Shown: positions 46,797-58,791 of the stretch, in pieces
How the letters are laid out: every line of letters begins with the position of its first letter
Position numbering within the stretch: position 1 is the stretch's first letter
Source: Tragulus kanchil
Taxonomy: Eukaryota > Chordata > Mammalia > Artiodactyla > Tragulidae
NCBI GenBank assembly: GCA_022376925.1
Contig: JAIOJX010000005.1
Location: 91,795,001-91,859,000 of the forward strand
DNA length: 64,000 nt
Direction: 5' to 3'
Position numbers and translations under genes: made by a program
The notes under the pieces: generated by a model
Seen by the model: only the letters and a program-made list of their open reading frames with translations
What the model was told of the DNA's origin: nothing
Database searches by the model: none

Positions 46797-47166
46797 TATA
46801 AATTAAAGATTAATTAATTAATTAATTAATTTGGCCATGTAGGTTATGTTGGGTCTTCGTTGCAGCATACAGAATCTTCATTGTGTCATTCAGGATCTTT
46901 TGTTGTGGTGCAGACTCTCTAGTTGTGGTGTGTAGGCTCAGTAGTTTTGGTGTGCAGGCTCCAGTGTATGCGGACTTCAGTAGTTGTGGCATTCAGGCTC
47001 TCTCATTGTGGTGTGAATTCCAGAGCATGGGAGCTCAGTAATTACAGCGTCAGGGGTTAGTTGGTCCTAGGCATTTGAGATCTTTGTTCCCCTAACAGGG
47101 ATCAAAGCTGCATCCCTTGCATTACAGGCTGGATTCTTAACTACTGAAGCACCAGAGATGTCCCAG
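46797..47166 (-). mobile_element. CHR-1-like tRNA-derived SINE
   Basis: Minus strand: ggacatctctggtgcttcag, tagttaagaatccagcctgt, gcagctttgatccctgttag, then repeated 'tgccacaactact..' type body, and a tail of (TTAA)n/(aatt)n at 46810-46831. It is flanked by catttcattttc (46785-46796) and catttcactttc (47167-47178), 11 of 12 identical. Confidence 0.82.
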
Positions 47167-47886
47167 CATTTCACTTTCAATAGGAAAAAGTCTTAAGTGA
47201 AAGCAATCTGAAGATGACAAAATGATAGTAGTTGTTGGTTTTGGATGTTGGTATGATTTTGGATGGTGGATGTTCTGTGCATTTTTCTGCATGTGCCAAA
47301 GTAGAGTTTGATAAAGTTCTGGGTGTCTTGAAGTGATTTTTTCTTAAAAATCCTTTGAGAACTATGAAATATAACAAATGTGGGAAGGGATGTGAGAAAA
47401 TAGCAACAACCTCTTTGAAGAGGCATTTGGTAGTACCTTACAAATTTTATTTCACATGTACTTTTTGAGAAACTCATAGGAATATGCATATAGTGACTTA
47501 ACAGTGACAATGAGTGGTCTCTTATATGTAATAGCAAATAATTGGAAGCAACCTATATGTCCATCAGTAAGGGATGGATGAATACTTGTTTATGCATATG
47601 ATGAACTCTTCAGTATATAGCAGCTGAGTTAAGCATGTTTACTTGTTTCAGCAAAAATATTGAAAATATATTATGGAATAGAACTTGTGTGTGGTAAAAT
47701 ATTTATTTATTAAATTTAAACTTGTAAAATAATGTTATATACAATTTTTGAAGAAACATACTAATGGTACATATTTTTAACTGTGTTATAGAAGAAAAGC
47801 ATAACATCTTCAGAAAAATAGTTGTCTGAAGAAAGCAGGAAAATGAGATGGGAAAAGTCTGCAACTGTAAGTAACATTTCATTTTC

Positions 47887-48256
47887 TATAAATTAAAGAT
47901 TAATTAATTAATTAATTAATTTGGCCATGTAGGTTATGTTGGGTCTTCGTTGCAGCATACAGAATCTTCATTGTGTCATTCAGGATCTTTTGTTGTGGTG
48001 CAGACTCTCTAGTTGTGGTGTGTAGGCTCAGTAGTTTTGGTGTGCAGGCTCCAGTGTATGCGGACTTCAGTAGTTGTGGCATTCAGGCTCTCTCATTGTG
48101 GTGTGAATTCCAGAGCATGGGAGCTCAGTAATTACAGCGTCAGGGGTTAGTTGGTCCTAGGCATTTGAGATCTTTGTTCCCCTAACAGGGATCAAAGCTG
48201 CATCCCTTGCATTACAGGCTGGATTCTTAACTACTGAAGCACCAGAGATGTCCCAG
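47887..48256 (-). mobile_element. CHR-1-like SINE (from duplication 12)
   Basis: A second appearance of the insertion at 46797-47166, identical by eye. Confidence 0.85.
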
Positions 48257-48499
48257 CATTTCACTTTCAATAGGAAAAAGTCTTAAGTGAAAGCAATCTG
48301 AAGATGACAAAATGATAGTAGTTGTTGGTTTTGGATGTTGGTATGATTTTGGATGGTGGATGTTCTGTGCATTTTTCTGCATGTGCCAAAGTAGAGTTTT
48401 AAAAATGTATAAAGTTGTGACATATAGCAGAAGCAAGAAATGAGCAAGTCTTGAAGTGATTTTGTAATCATTTAAAACACATCCGTGAGTTTTGAGACA

Positions 48500-48650
48500 A
48501 TGTTTTTGTTTCAAGGTAAAATCCACAAGATTAAAATTTGCCATTTTAATCATTTTAAAGTATACACTTGTGACTTTCAGTATATTCATAATGTTGTGCA
48601 ACCATCACTACTATTTAGTTCCACACTTTCCATCACCTTTTAGGGAATCT
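48500..48650 (+). mobile_element. Old LINE 3'-end-like fragment
   Basis: aaaatttgccattttaatca, ttttaaagtatacacttgtg, ttcataatgttgtgcaacca and ccatcac match a commonly seen old L1M-type 3' segment ('ccattttaaccatttttaagtgtac ... gttgtgcaaccatcacc'). The next SINE inserted into it. It is repeated at 49646-49796. Confidence 0.6.
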
Positions 48651-48993
48651 GGTTTTGTTTTTGTTTTTTTTTAATTTTTTTTTAGATTTATTTATTTATT
48701 TATTTTGGGGGTGGTGGGGAGGGAGGAGAGCGGGCGGCCCACTTCTATTGGTCTTTCATTTGTCTATTTTCATCCATCTTTTGTTCTTTGGCCCATGTGG
48801 GCCTCCCATCGCGGTGGCCTCTGTTGTCGTAGAGCACCGGCTCTGGGCGCGTGCGCTCCAGAGTCCGGCTCGGTAATCGGACACATGGGTCCAGCCGCTC
48901 CGCGGCACGTGGGATCTTCCCAGGCCAGGGATCGAACCGAAGCCCCTTGCACTGCAAGGCGGTGTCCTTACCCACTGGACCACCAGGGAAGCC
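48651..48993 (-). mobile_element. CHR-like SINE with long body and perfect target-site duplication
   Basis: Minus strand: gggcttccctggtggtccag, tgggtaaggacaccgccttg, cggttcgatccctggcctgg. Then a CpG-rich body (ccgcggagcggctggaccca, ggccaccgcgatgggaggcc), gatggatgaaaatagacaaa, gaccaatagaagtgggccgc, and a TAAA tail. A perfect 15-base duplication ccttttagggaatct lies at 48636-48650 and 48994-49008. Intact CpGs and the perfect duplication suggest a fairly young insertion. Confidence 0.88.
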
Positions 48994-49157
48994 CCTTTTA
49001 GGGAATCTTAAAAGGAACTTTCCGACTTACTCAGTAATGCCTTTTCCTGGCTGGTAACTTCACCCTCTACCTCATGTGATTTTATTGTTCTTGTAGCACT
49101 GCCCAAAAACCAGTGTATTCTGCCTAAGCCTTCAATGGGTAACCTCCCTTGCCCTAT

Positions 49158-49402
49158 GTTGTGGTGTGTAGGCTCAGTAGTTTTGGTGTGCAGGCTCCAG
49201 TGTATGCGGACTTCAGTAGTTGTGGCATTCAGGCTCTCTCATTGTGGTGTGAATTCCAGAGCATGGGAGCTCAGTAATTACAGCGTCAGGGGTTAGTTGG
49301 TCCTAGGCATTTGAGATCTTTGTTCCCCTAACAGGGATCAAAGCTGCATCCCTTGCATTACAGGCTGGATTCTTAACTACTGAAGCACCAGAGATGTCCC
49401 AG
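49158..49402 (-). mobile_element. CHR-1-like SINE, partial (from duplication 13)
   Basis: A third appearance of the 46797 insertion. It begins inside the element at the join and is otherwise identical. Confidence 0.85.
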
Positions 49403-49796
49403 CATTTCACTTTCAATAGGAAAAAGTCTTAAGTGAAAGCAATCTGAAGATGACAAAATGATAGTAGTTGTTGGTTTTGGATGTTGGTATGATTTTGGAT
49501 GGTGGATGTTCTGTGCATTTTTCTGCATGTGCCAAAGTAGAGTTTTAAAAATGTATAAAGTTGTGACATATAGCAGAAGCAAGAAATGAGCAAGTCTTGA
49601 AGTGATTTTGTAATCATTTAAAACACATCCGTGAGTTTTGAGACAATGTTTTTGTTTCAAGGTAAAATCCACAAGATTAAAATTTGCCATTTTAATCATT
49701 TTAAAGTATACACTTGTGACTTTCAGTATATTCATAATGTTGTGCAACCATCACTACTATTTAGTTCCACACTTTCCATCACCTTTTAGGGAATCT

Positions 49797-50139
49797 GGTT
49801 TTGTTTTTGTTTTTTTTTAATTTTTTTTTAGATTTATTTATTTATTTATTTTGGGGGTGGTGGGGAGGGAGGAGAGCGGGCGGCCCACTTCTATTGGTCT
49901 TTCATTTGTCTATTTTCATCCATCTTTTGTTCTTTGGCCCATGTGGGCCTCCCATCGCGGTGGCCTCTGTTGTCGTAGAGCACCGGCTCTGGGCGCGTGC
50001 GCTCCAGAGTCCGGCTCGGTAATCGGACACATGGGTCCAGCCGCTCCGCGGCACGTGGGATCTTCCCGGGCCAGGGATCGAACCGAAGCCCCTTGCACTG
50101 CAAGGCGGTGTCCTTACCCACTGGACCACCAGGGAAGCC
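49797..50139 (-). mobile_element. CHR-like SINE (from duplication 13)
   Basis: A second appearance of the 48651-48993 insertion with its ccttttagggaatct flanks. There is one substitution in the body. Confidence 0.87.
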
Positions 50140-50368
50140 CCTTTTAGGGAATCTTAAAAGGAACTTTCCGACTTACTCAGTAATGCCTTTTCCTGGCTGG
50201 TAACTTCACCCTCTACCTCATGTGATTTTATTGTTCTTGTAGCACTGCCCAAAAACCAGTGTATTCTGCCTAAGCCTTCAATGGGTAACCTCTCTTGCCC
50301 AGACTATATGGAAAGACTTAAGAACTTATATAGACTGAATGTTGTGTTCCCCCTCAGGGTTCATGTTT

Positions 50369-50556
50369 TTTTTTTTTTTTTTTTAAATTTATTTATTTTG
50401 CTGGGGGCAGGTTGGGGGGGTGGGGGGGAGGGGGGGCCGCACACTTCTCTTGGTCTTTCATTTATCTATTTTCATCCATCTTTTTGACCAGGGATCAAAC
50501 TGGTGCCCCTTGCACTGCAAGGCGATGTCCTTACCCACTGGACTACCAGGGAAGCC
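50369..50556 (-). mobile_element. CHR-like SINE, internally shortened, with target-site duplication
   Basis: Minus strand: gggcttccctggtagtccag, tgggtaaggacatcgccttg, cagtttgatccctggtcaaa, then a direct jump to gatggatgaaaatagataaa and gaccaa. The CpG-rich middle (about 130 bases) of the 48651 element is absent. A 14-base duplication cagggttcatgttt lies at 50355-50368 and 50557-50570. Confidence 0.87.
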
Positions 50557-50559
50557 CAG

Positions 50560-50870
50560 GGTTCATGTTTTGAAATCCTGATCCCCAGTATGATAGATTT
50601 GAAACTAGAGCCTTTAAGAGGTGATTAAGTCATGAGGACAGCACACTTGGGAATGAGGTTAATGCCCATATAAAAGGAGGCTTTGGAGAACTCCTATGTC
50701 CTTTCTGCCATGTTAGGATGCAGAAAACAACTGTCTATAAAACAGGAAGTGTGCCCTCACCAGACATGGAATCTGCTGGCACCTTGATATTGAACTCTCT
50801 GCCTCCAGAACTGTGAGAATTAAACTGGTATTGTTTATACTACCCAGTGTGAGGTGTCCTGTTATCACCC
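50560..50870 (+). mobile_element. Ancient mammalian interspersed repeat, family not named
   Basis: Starting left of the SINE at about 50325 (tagactgaatgttgtgttcc) and resuming at 50571: ttgaaatcctgatccccagt, agaggtgattaagtcatgag, atataaaaggaggc, ctgccatgttaggatgcaga, tcaccagacatggaatctgc, tgcctccagaactgtgagaa. Its reverse complement shares landmarks with 24140-24530. A further copy starts near 51641, and its 3' end recurs at about 53010. Confidence 0.6.
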
Positions 50871-51452
50871 CAGTGGACTATGCCAGAAACTCCTCTTCTG
50901 ATATTTGCAGTGCAGTGTGTGTTTATTTCCATGATAACAACTACCCTTAGTTTTGTAATTACTTATGACGCAATCAGCCTGTCACCTCAGGAGGCTCTTG
51001 AATTCTGTGACCATATTGTTTCACCTCTGAATCCTCAAAACTTGGTATCATTTCTGGAACTTAATATATGTTCAAGTGAATGTCATTTAATTGAGTGGTT
51101 TCAGTGGATGCAGTATCTGTGACTCATTTTCAGTCTGTGCAAGTCCAACAACAGACATTGGTCAAACTTTCCATTTTTGACCAATTGTTGAAGGTGGGAC
51201 AGTTGGTCTAAGATTTAGCATACCCCTTTAGGGAATCTTAAAAGGAACTTTCCGACTTACTCAGTAATGCCTTTTCCTGGCTGGTAACTTCACCCTCTAC
51301 CTCATGTGATTTTATTGTTCTTGTAGCACTGCCCAAAAACCAGTGTATTCTGCCTAAGCCTTCAATGGGTAACCTCTCTTGCCCAGACTATATGGAAAGA
51401 CTTAAGAACTTATATAGACTGAATGTTGTGTTCCCCCTCAGGGTTCATGTTT

Positions 51453-51640
51453 TTTTTTTTTTTTTTTTAAATTTATTTATTTTGCTGGGGGCAGGTTGGG
51501 GGGGTGAGGGAGAGGGCGGGCGGCCCACTTCTATTGGTCTTTCATTTATCTATTTTCATCCATCTTTTTGACCAGGGATCAAACTGGTGCCCCTTGCACT
51601 GCAAGGCGATGTCCTTACCCACTGGACTACCAGGGAAGCC
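51453..51640 (-). mobile_element. Shortened CHR-like SINE (from duplication 14)
   Basis: A second appearance of the 50369-50556 insertion, with cleaner sequence in the G-rich tract. Confidence 0.86.
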
Positions 51641-52309
51641 CAGGGTTCATGTTTTGAAATCCTGATCCCCAGTATGATAGATTTGAAACTAGAGCCTTTA
51701 AGAGGTGATTAAGTCATGAGGACAGCACACTTGGGAATGAGGTTAATGCCCATATAAAAGGAGGCTTTGGAGAACTCCTATGTCCTTTCTGCCATGTTAG
51801 GATGCAGAAAACAACTGTCTATAAAACAGGAAGTGTGCCCTCACCAGACATGGAATCTGCTGGCACCTTGATATTGAACTCTCTGCCTCCAGAACTGTGA
51901 GAATTAAACTGGTATTGTTTATACTACCCAGTGTGAGGTGTCCTGTTATCACCCCAGTGGACTATGCCAGAAACTCCTCTTCTGATATTTGCAGTGCAGT
52001 GTGTGTTTATTTCCATGATAACAACTACCCTTAGTTTTGTAATTACTTATGACGCAATCAGCCTGTCACCTCAGGAGGCTCTTGAATTCTGTGACCATAT
52101 TGTTTCACCTCTGAATCCTCAAAACTTGGTATCATTTCTGGAACTTAATATATGTTCAAGTGAATGTCATTTGAATTGAGTGGTTTCAGTGGATGCAGTA
52201 TCTGTGACTCATTTTCAGTCTGTGCAAGTCCAACAACAGACATTGGTCAAACTTTCCATTTTTGACCAATTGTTGAAGGTGGGACAGTTGGTCTAAGATT
52301 TAGCATACC

Positions 52310-52599
52310 TTCAGTAAGCAAGCCTAGGATAATAATGTTACAATTCCTACACTGTCTGCAAGAGGCAACTTGATCAAGGACCTTGGTTTAGTGGTTTATT
52401 TCCATTGTAAGTTGTCTCTCTGTCTTACATCAGATGGTCCTTCATATATTTTGTTGATTTTTAGCAAAACTGAAGAAAGAATAAGATTTCCTTAGAAATT
52501 TTATATATTGTCCAATAGTGTGTTCTTAACACTGAGGAACATACAAATCTAGGCTAAGATTCTTCTGTTTGGCTCTGGAAAGAGTGAAAATATATTATC
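52310..52599. other. No gene recognised
   Basis: Unique-looking AT-rich DNA inside duplication 15. I see nothing I can name. Confidence 0.4.
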
Positions 52600-52850
52600 A
52601 CATTGATCAGAAGTTTGGCTTGCAATCAGATGGAATGTGTTTCATATCTGTACTCCATCCCTTTCCAGCCAGAAGTCCCTAGGCAATTTACTTTACTTCT
52701 CTAAGACTCAATTTCCTTGTCTGCAAAGTGGAGATAATAAAGAAAATGAGCTTCATTAATTTTCTGTGACTATTAAATGAGGTATACACATAAGAAGCAG
52801 TAAATATATAGACTAGCATATAATATTTCCTTAATAGTAAGGATTGTAGT
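52600..52850 (+). mobile_element. MIR SINE relic
   Basis: cctaggcaatttactttact, tctctaagactcaatttcct, tgtctgcaaagtggagataa and actattaaatgaggtataca follow the MIR consensus order (leave-out of A/B boxes, core, and 3' part). It is diverged. Confidence 0.78.
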
Positions 52851-53709
52851 GATAGATGAATTTTGATCATGAAGATGATCTCTGAGGGACCTCTAGGTTG
52901 TGTATAATGCAGTAGAGGGTGATGTGAGTAAGTTCGGAACTCAGGATTCAAAATTCAGCTTCACTTAAAGACCTGGGCAATTCACTTAATCGTCATGTTT
53001 CCTTAGTATTGTTAAAAACTGGTATTGTTTATACTACCCAGTGTGAGGTGTCCTGTTATCACCCCAGTGGACTATGCCAGAAACTCCTCTTCTGATATTT
53101 GCAGTGCAGTGTGTGTTTATTTCCATGATAACAACTACCCTTAGTTTTGTAATTACTTATGACGCAATCAGCCTGTCACCTCAGGAGGCTCTTGAATTCT
53201 GTGACCATATTGTTTCACCTCTGAATCCTCAAAACTTGGTATCATTTCTGGAACTTAATATATGTTCAAGTGAATGTCATTTGAATTGAGTGGTTTCAGT
53301 GGATGCAGTATCTGTGACTCATTTTCAGTCTGTGCAAGTCCAACAACAGACATTGGTCAAACTTTCCATTTTTGACCAATTGTTGAAGGTGGGACAGTTG
53401 GTCTAAGATTTAGCATACCTTCAGTAAGCAAGCCTAGGATAATAATGTTACAATTCCTACACTGTCTGCAAGAGGCAACTTGATCAAGGACCTTGGTTTA
53501 GTGGTTTATTTCCATTGTAAGTTGTCTCTCTGTCTTACATCAGATGGTCCTTCATATATTTTGTTGATTTTTAGCAAAACTGAAGAAAGAATAAGATTTC
53601 CTTAGAAATTTTATATATTGTCCAATAGTGTGTTCTTAACACTGAGGAACATACAAATCTAGGCTAAGATTCTTCTGTTTGGCTCTGGAAAGAGTGAAAA
53701 TATATTATC

Positions 53710-53961
53710 ACATTGATCAGAAGTTTGGCTTGCAATCAGATGGAATGTGTTTCATATCTGTACTCCATCCCTTTCCAGCCAGAAGTCCCTAGGCAATTTA
53801 CTTTACTTCTCTAAGACTCAATTTCCTTGTCTGCAAAGTGGAGATAATAAAGAAAATGAGCTTCATTAATTTTCTGTGACTATTAAATGAGGTATACACA
53901 TAAGAAGCAGTAAATATATAGACTAGCATATAATATTTCCTTAATAGTAAGGATTGTAGTG
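53710..53961 (+). mobile_element. MIR SINE relic (from duplication 15)
   Basis: A second appearance of the MIR at 52600-52850, identical by eye. Confidence 0.78.
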
Positions 53962-54126
53962 ATAGATGAATTTTGATCATGAAGATGATCTCTGAGGGAC
54001 CTCTAGGTTGTGTATAATGCAGTAGAGGGTGATGTGAGTAAGTTCGGGAACTCAGGATTCAAAATTCAGCTTCACTTAAAGACCTGGGCAATTCACTTAA
54101 TCGTCATGTTTCCTTAGTATTGTTAA

Positions 54127-56005
54127 AAAACTGTCTTAGTCTTCTTTTTCACCTCTCTCTTGCTATGTATTTTCTGTTCTCTCCCCTCTTTATACAAAAC
54201 TTAAGAAAATAATCTGTTGATACTTGTTGACCCCTTAATCAAGAACTGCTTCTCTCCACAGCAATTTATTTTTCAGTGTAATCATTCAGTGAGATCTGAT
54301 AAGCTCTTATCTATTAAAGGAATGTTATTAAGTTTTGATGATGTGAGAGGAGTTTTGAAGTGAGTGGAGACTTCCAGTGACTCTGAAATACTTTTATATG
54401 TCTAGTATTTTATTCTGCATCTATATAAAGCTTGAAAAGCAAAAAAATAATGATAAACAGGTAAACAAGAATCTTGTGCTGCCCTTTGTTTGGGGCTGCT
54501 TGACAAACAAGATTAGTTTCTAAAGCACTTGAAAGTCTTCTTGTTTTTTGGTAAAATTTCCAGTCTGGCAGCAAGCAGAGCAAGAAAAAAAGATTCATCT
54601 TTTTTTCTAGACTAGCTCTATCATCTTGTTACTACATATCTGCTTTGTTATTGTATATTCACACAAAAACATTTGGCCCTCTAGGACTATGGAGACATTC
54701 TAGAATGAATATGCTCAGAGTTAGGGATCTGTCTGAGTCCAGTAGCTGATTGGAAGCCTCTGTTCCCTTGTCTTATAACAGTAAGAGAATGGACTAGGTA
54801 CTGAATTGTAAATAGGATTTATTTTGCAATCCTACTTTGAGTATTCGGTAGTAGCTGCCTGGGGTACTAAGTTGAGGCAGCGAAGATAAAAACCTGATGC
54901 ACTGGGAGAGTGTTTTGTGATAAATTAGCCATAAACATGGGGTAGAAGAATGAGGGCCCTTATGCCAGAATCTTGCAATCTATAGACCACAAAATCACTA
55001 AGGCCTTTCTAGTTCTAGCATCAGACTGTGACTGATTCTCTACTTTCTGTTAATAAGATGTGAAGTGTCTGCCCTCCAAACAGGTCAGCCACCTGCTGTA
55101 ATTGACTAGAATGCCATTTTCATGCACTGCATGTGCTATTACCCATTCCTTTCCTAAAAACTTCAAAGTACCATAAATACTTTTTAAAAGCTAAAAAAAG
55201 AATTCAGACAAGGGAATGGGAAATGAGAATAAATATATGAAAAATAGGAAGTATAGGAACTAAAGTGTGAAATTCAAGGTTTAATTTTAATTTCCCTAAC
55301 TTTTTTCTCTAGTACTCTCTTCTTTCTATTTAATGCCCGTAGACCATGGCGCAGAAAAAGGAATCACATTGGTCTGGTGGTAATATAGGAAACTCTGGAC
55401 ATTTTTCAGATTTTCTCATGGAAATGTCTGGTAGAATCCTGAGATTTGTTGAGGATTCAGCATGATGGGAGAAATGCTTTTGCAGGCTTACTGTCAGACT
55501 TAAGCAATCAAAATGATTGCTCTATTTAAAATTCATCAACAGTAATGAGCTCTTGCGTCATTTTGCAAAGATGAGACTTGTGTCTCATGTGAAGGCTTTC
55601 CAAACCTCATTGCTCTCTACAGTGCCCTTAGCTGCACTTACCCAGGGCATAGTAAGTGGATCAGCGCAGCCAAGTTGGGACAGGGGAAATAGTCACATGT
55701 TTTAAAACTACAGTTTTATGACTAGGATGATATTTTCCCTCTTCTATTTTGCATTAAGAATCTATAAAAAATAGTGATGTTGCCATGTTTGTAAATGATA
55801 TATTTCTTAAAGCTACTCTTAAGTCTTTCTGCAAGATGGAGTTTCAAAGTCTTTCCTATTTCATTTATACACTTAAATAAACATGTACTTATTTAGATTA
55901 ATTAGGGTTATTTTTTCTTCCAAAATGCTATACAATTTTTTTCCTAAGTGATTTCTATTAGTATTGTCAGGTTACTCTTTTTTAAGAGAGACAAAAAAAT
56001 GTTGT
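54127..56005. other. Unique-looking DNA, no gene recognised
   Basis: A 1.9 kb stretch free of the about 1.1 kb duplications. Short frames (e.g. 55517-55705) show no known domain. No exon, RNA gene or named repeat is supported. Confidence 0.45.
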
Positions 56006-57150
56006 GAAGACTTCTGGTTCTGGGTAAGAAGCAGTAATAAGAATTGGATATATTCTCTTGCCTGAAACAAAAAAAAAATCAGAATAACATAAGAAAAATA
56101 ATTTTTAAGATATTGGATATTATGCAATGGAAGACAGTGATCTCAGAGAGATAGCCAGCAAATGAGGGAACCTGAGGATTGCCAAAATCTGTTGCTTTGA
56201 GAGTTTCTGGAGCATTATACACTGAGGAGAAAGAGGCAGAGGCTGCACAACTCTGGAGTTGTGCTGGAACTGAGAATCTGGAGAGACCAAGGCACTTAGA
56301 GTTTATAGGCAGGATGCTGGAGAGGAGAGATCTGCAAAGCGAGCTCTCTAGATTGGCAGAGGATCTTCCTCAAGTATTCAGCTACATAATGGTCAAGGCA
56401 CATATGTGCAGAAACTGTTATAGGGACAGAAATACTCAAAAGGACTAGAGACAACCTCACTCAGATTCCACATGGAGCCAGATAAGCTATGGGATAGGAC
56501 TAGGCCCATGCCCAGCTGGAGAGGAAACCTTGTAATTCATAAACCACTGGATAAAATACTGAAAACAGTCTTGCTTCAGTATGGAGAATAATTAGATCTA
56601 GACAAAACACTGCCCAGGTCTAGTGTGCTAAATCTTGTACGTGATGGCAGAAAGGATCAAACTATTTTCAGATTACTTAACTGTGTCCCATGACAAAACC
56701 CAAGAGTAGTTACAGGAGTACAAAAATATCCAGCACCCAACAAGCTAAAACACAGTATCTTGCATTCAATCAAAAATGGCCAGGTATGCAAAGAAATAGG
56801 AAAACTTATAGTAAGGAGGAAAACCAATCAGCCAGAAATGATCCAGGACTGACAGAGATATTAAAATTAGATGACAAGGACATTGGAAAAATCATTATAC
56901 TGTATTTCATGGTCAGAAAGCTAGAGTAAAAACTGAACATGGTAAATTGAGAGGTAAAGATATATTTTAAAAAAGACCCATGTCAAACTTCTAGAGACAA
57001 AAACCAGAAAATAAATCCTAGAAATACAACCTAAATGATAAAACAACATTAATGGGATTATAGTAAGTTAAACATTGTACAAGTTCAGTGAACTTGAAGA
57101 TATAGCAATAGATACTATCCAAAATCAAACATAGAGAAAAAAAATCTTTT
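56006..57150 (+). mobile_element. Old L1 5' region relic (L1M/HAL1-like)
   Basis: aggactgacagagatattaa, gatgacaaggacattggaaa, aactgaacatggtaaattga, caaacttctagagacaaaaa and gtgaacttgaagatatagca follow a known segment before and at the start of L1 ORF1 in old L1 or HAL1 elements. Open frames at 56179-56448 and 56690-56929 are remnants or chance. The part after 56623 recurs from 57748 by duplication 16. Confidence 0.65.
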
Positions 57151-58791
57151 AATATGTTGACATATGTCACACATCAAAGTTATGACTGAACACTTTACAT
57201 ATGTGCAGTTTACTATACATCAATAAAAACCCTTTGTAAATCAATAAAATGCCTCAATAAAGTTGTTCAAAACCAATTGGGATACAATAGTATGCACAGA
57301 AGATTTCACCTCAGGGTGATCAGGATGCAAATATTTTGCCACTTTATCCTTTACACCTTAAACATTAGCATTTTAGTTTATCAGTAGAGCAACTAACTTG
57401 ATAACTGTCTCAAGTTATCAGATGTTGACTAGGATCCTTGATTAGACTCATATTAACTGAACATATTATCCCCCCAAAATCACTATCATGTTGGCTTTAA
57501 GTATCTTCCAATACAATTTTAATTTTTCATCAACTTAAAAAAAACTTATATCCTCATTATAAATCTCCTAATCCACCAAAGAAAATATTCAGACTCTTAG
57601 TGGCACAATTGTAAATACAGATTCCAACAGAGCTTTAAAGAACCTCAGAAGTATCCATATTGCTTTTAAAATTAAAGAACTACAAAAAAGCAGGCTATTC
57701 CGATATTTTCTTGCTTCAGTATGGAGAATAATTAGATCAAAAAAAGGGTGTGCTAAATCTTGTACGTGATGGCAGAAAGGATCAAACTATTTTCAGATTA
57801 CTTAACTGTGTCCCATGACAAAACCCAAGAGTAGTTACAGGAGTACAAAAATATCCAGCACCCAACAAGCTAAAACACAGTATCTTGCATTCAATCAAAA
57901 ATGGCCAGGTATGCAAAGAAATAGGAAAACTTATAGTAAGGAGGAAAACCAATCAGCCAGAAATGATCCAGGACTGACAGAGATATTAAAATTAGATGAC
58001 AAGGACATTGGAAAAATCATTATACTGTATTTCATGGTCAGAAAGCTAGAGTAAAAACTGAACATGGTAAATTGAGAGGTAAAGATATATTTTAAAAAAG
58101 ACCCATGTCAAACTTCTAGAGACAAAAACCAGAAAATAAATCCTAGAAATACAACCTAAATGATAAAACAACATTAATGGGATTATAGTAAGTTAAACAT
58201 TGTACAAGTTCAGTGAACTTGAAGATATAGCAATAGATACTATCCAAAATCAAACATAGAGAAAAAATCTTTTAATATGTTGACATATGTCACACATCAA
58301 AGTTATGACTGAACACTTTACATATGTGCAGTTTACTATACATCAATAAAAACCCTTTGTAAATCAATAAAATGCCTCAATAAAGTTGTTCAAAACCAAT
58401 TGGGATACAATAGTATGCACAGAAGATTTCACCTCAGGGTGATCAGGATGCAAATATTTTGCCACTTTATCCTTTACACCTTAAACATTAGCATTTTAGT
58501 TTATCAGTAGAGCAACTAACTTGATAACTGTCTCAAGTTATCAGATGTTGACTAGGATCCTTGATTAGACTCATATTAACTGAACATATTATCCCCCCAA
58601 AATCACTATCATGTTGGCTTTAAGTATCTTCCAATACAATTTTAATTTTTCATCAACTTAAAAAAAACTTATATCCTCATTATAAATCTCCTAATCCACC
58701 AAAGAAAATATTCAGACTCTTAGTGGCACAATTGTAAATACAGATTCCAACAGAGCTTTAAAGAACCTCAGAAGTATCCATATTGCTTTTA
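56569..58791. repeat. Direct tandem duplication 16 (period about 1124 bp)
   Basis: Bases 56569-57668 recur at 57709-58791. Near its left edge the second copy is damaged: attagatctagacaaaacac...tagtgtgcta has become attagatcaaaaaaagggtgtgcta. It also has two fewer A in a homopolymer near 58262. The join 57669-57708 has no clear source. Confidence 0.93.
57155..57270 (+). mobile_element. L1-type 3' end relic
   Basis: gactgaacactttacatatg, tgcagtttactatacatcaa, taaaa and cctcaataaagttgttcaaa resemble the common L1 3' end ('gtgcattttattgtatgtaaattatacctcaataaagctg'). It is repeated at about 58280-58393. Confidence 0.6.

Larger units (their letters stand above)
46265..48399. repeat. Direct tandem duplication 12 (period 1090 bp)
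   Basis: Bases 46265-47309 recur at 47355-48399 with no difference noticed. The join 47310-47354 (ataaagttctgggtgtcttgaagtgatttt ...) is a shortened form of 48408-48462, where ataaagtt and tcttgaagtgatttt are separated by about 40 further bases. It is a corrupted continuation of the first copy. Confidence 0.94.
48012..50300. repeat. Direct tandem duplication 13 (period 1146 bp)
   Basis: Bases 48012-49154 recur at 49158-50300, with a three-base join and only single substitutions (e.g. caggccagg versus cgggccagg near 50070). The unit includes part of a CHR-1-like SINE and a complete CHR-like SINE. Confidence 0.94.
50143..52309. repeat. Direct tandem duplication 14 (period about 1084 bp)
   Basis: Bases 50143-51224 recur at 51227-52309. 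The main differences are in a G-rich tract. The first copy has long G runs at 50402-50440; the second has gagggagagggcgggcggcc, which matches the SINE family better. One G is also inserted near 52173. The differences look like homopolymer sequence errors. Confidence 0.93.
51906..54126. repeat. Direct tandem duplication 15 (period about 1110 bp)
   Basis: Bases 51906-53015 are followed directly by 53016-54126 with no join, sharing aaact at the boundary. There is one single-base indel (gttcggaac versus gttcgggaac). Its first 400 bases are also in duplication 14, so they occur three times (from 50821, 51906 and 53016), including a 71-codon chance frame. Confidence 0.93.

Noticed and set aside
55330..55705. 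Possible coding exon near an ATG after ccatggcgcagaaaaagg
   Set aside because: The frame closes soon, there is no splice or domain support, and I could not match it to a known protein.
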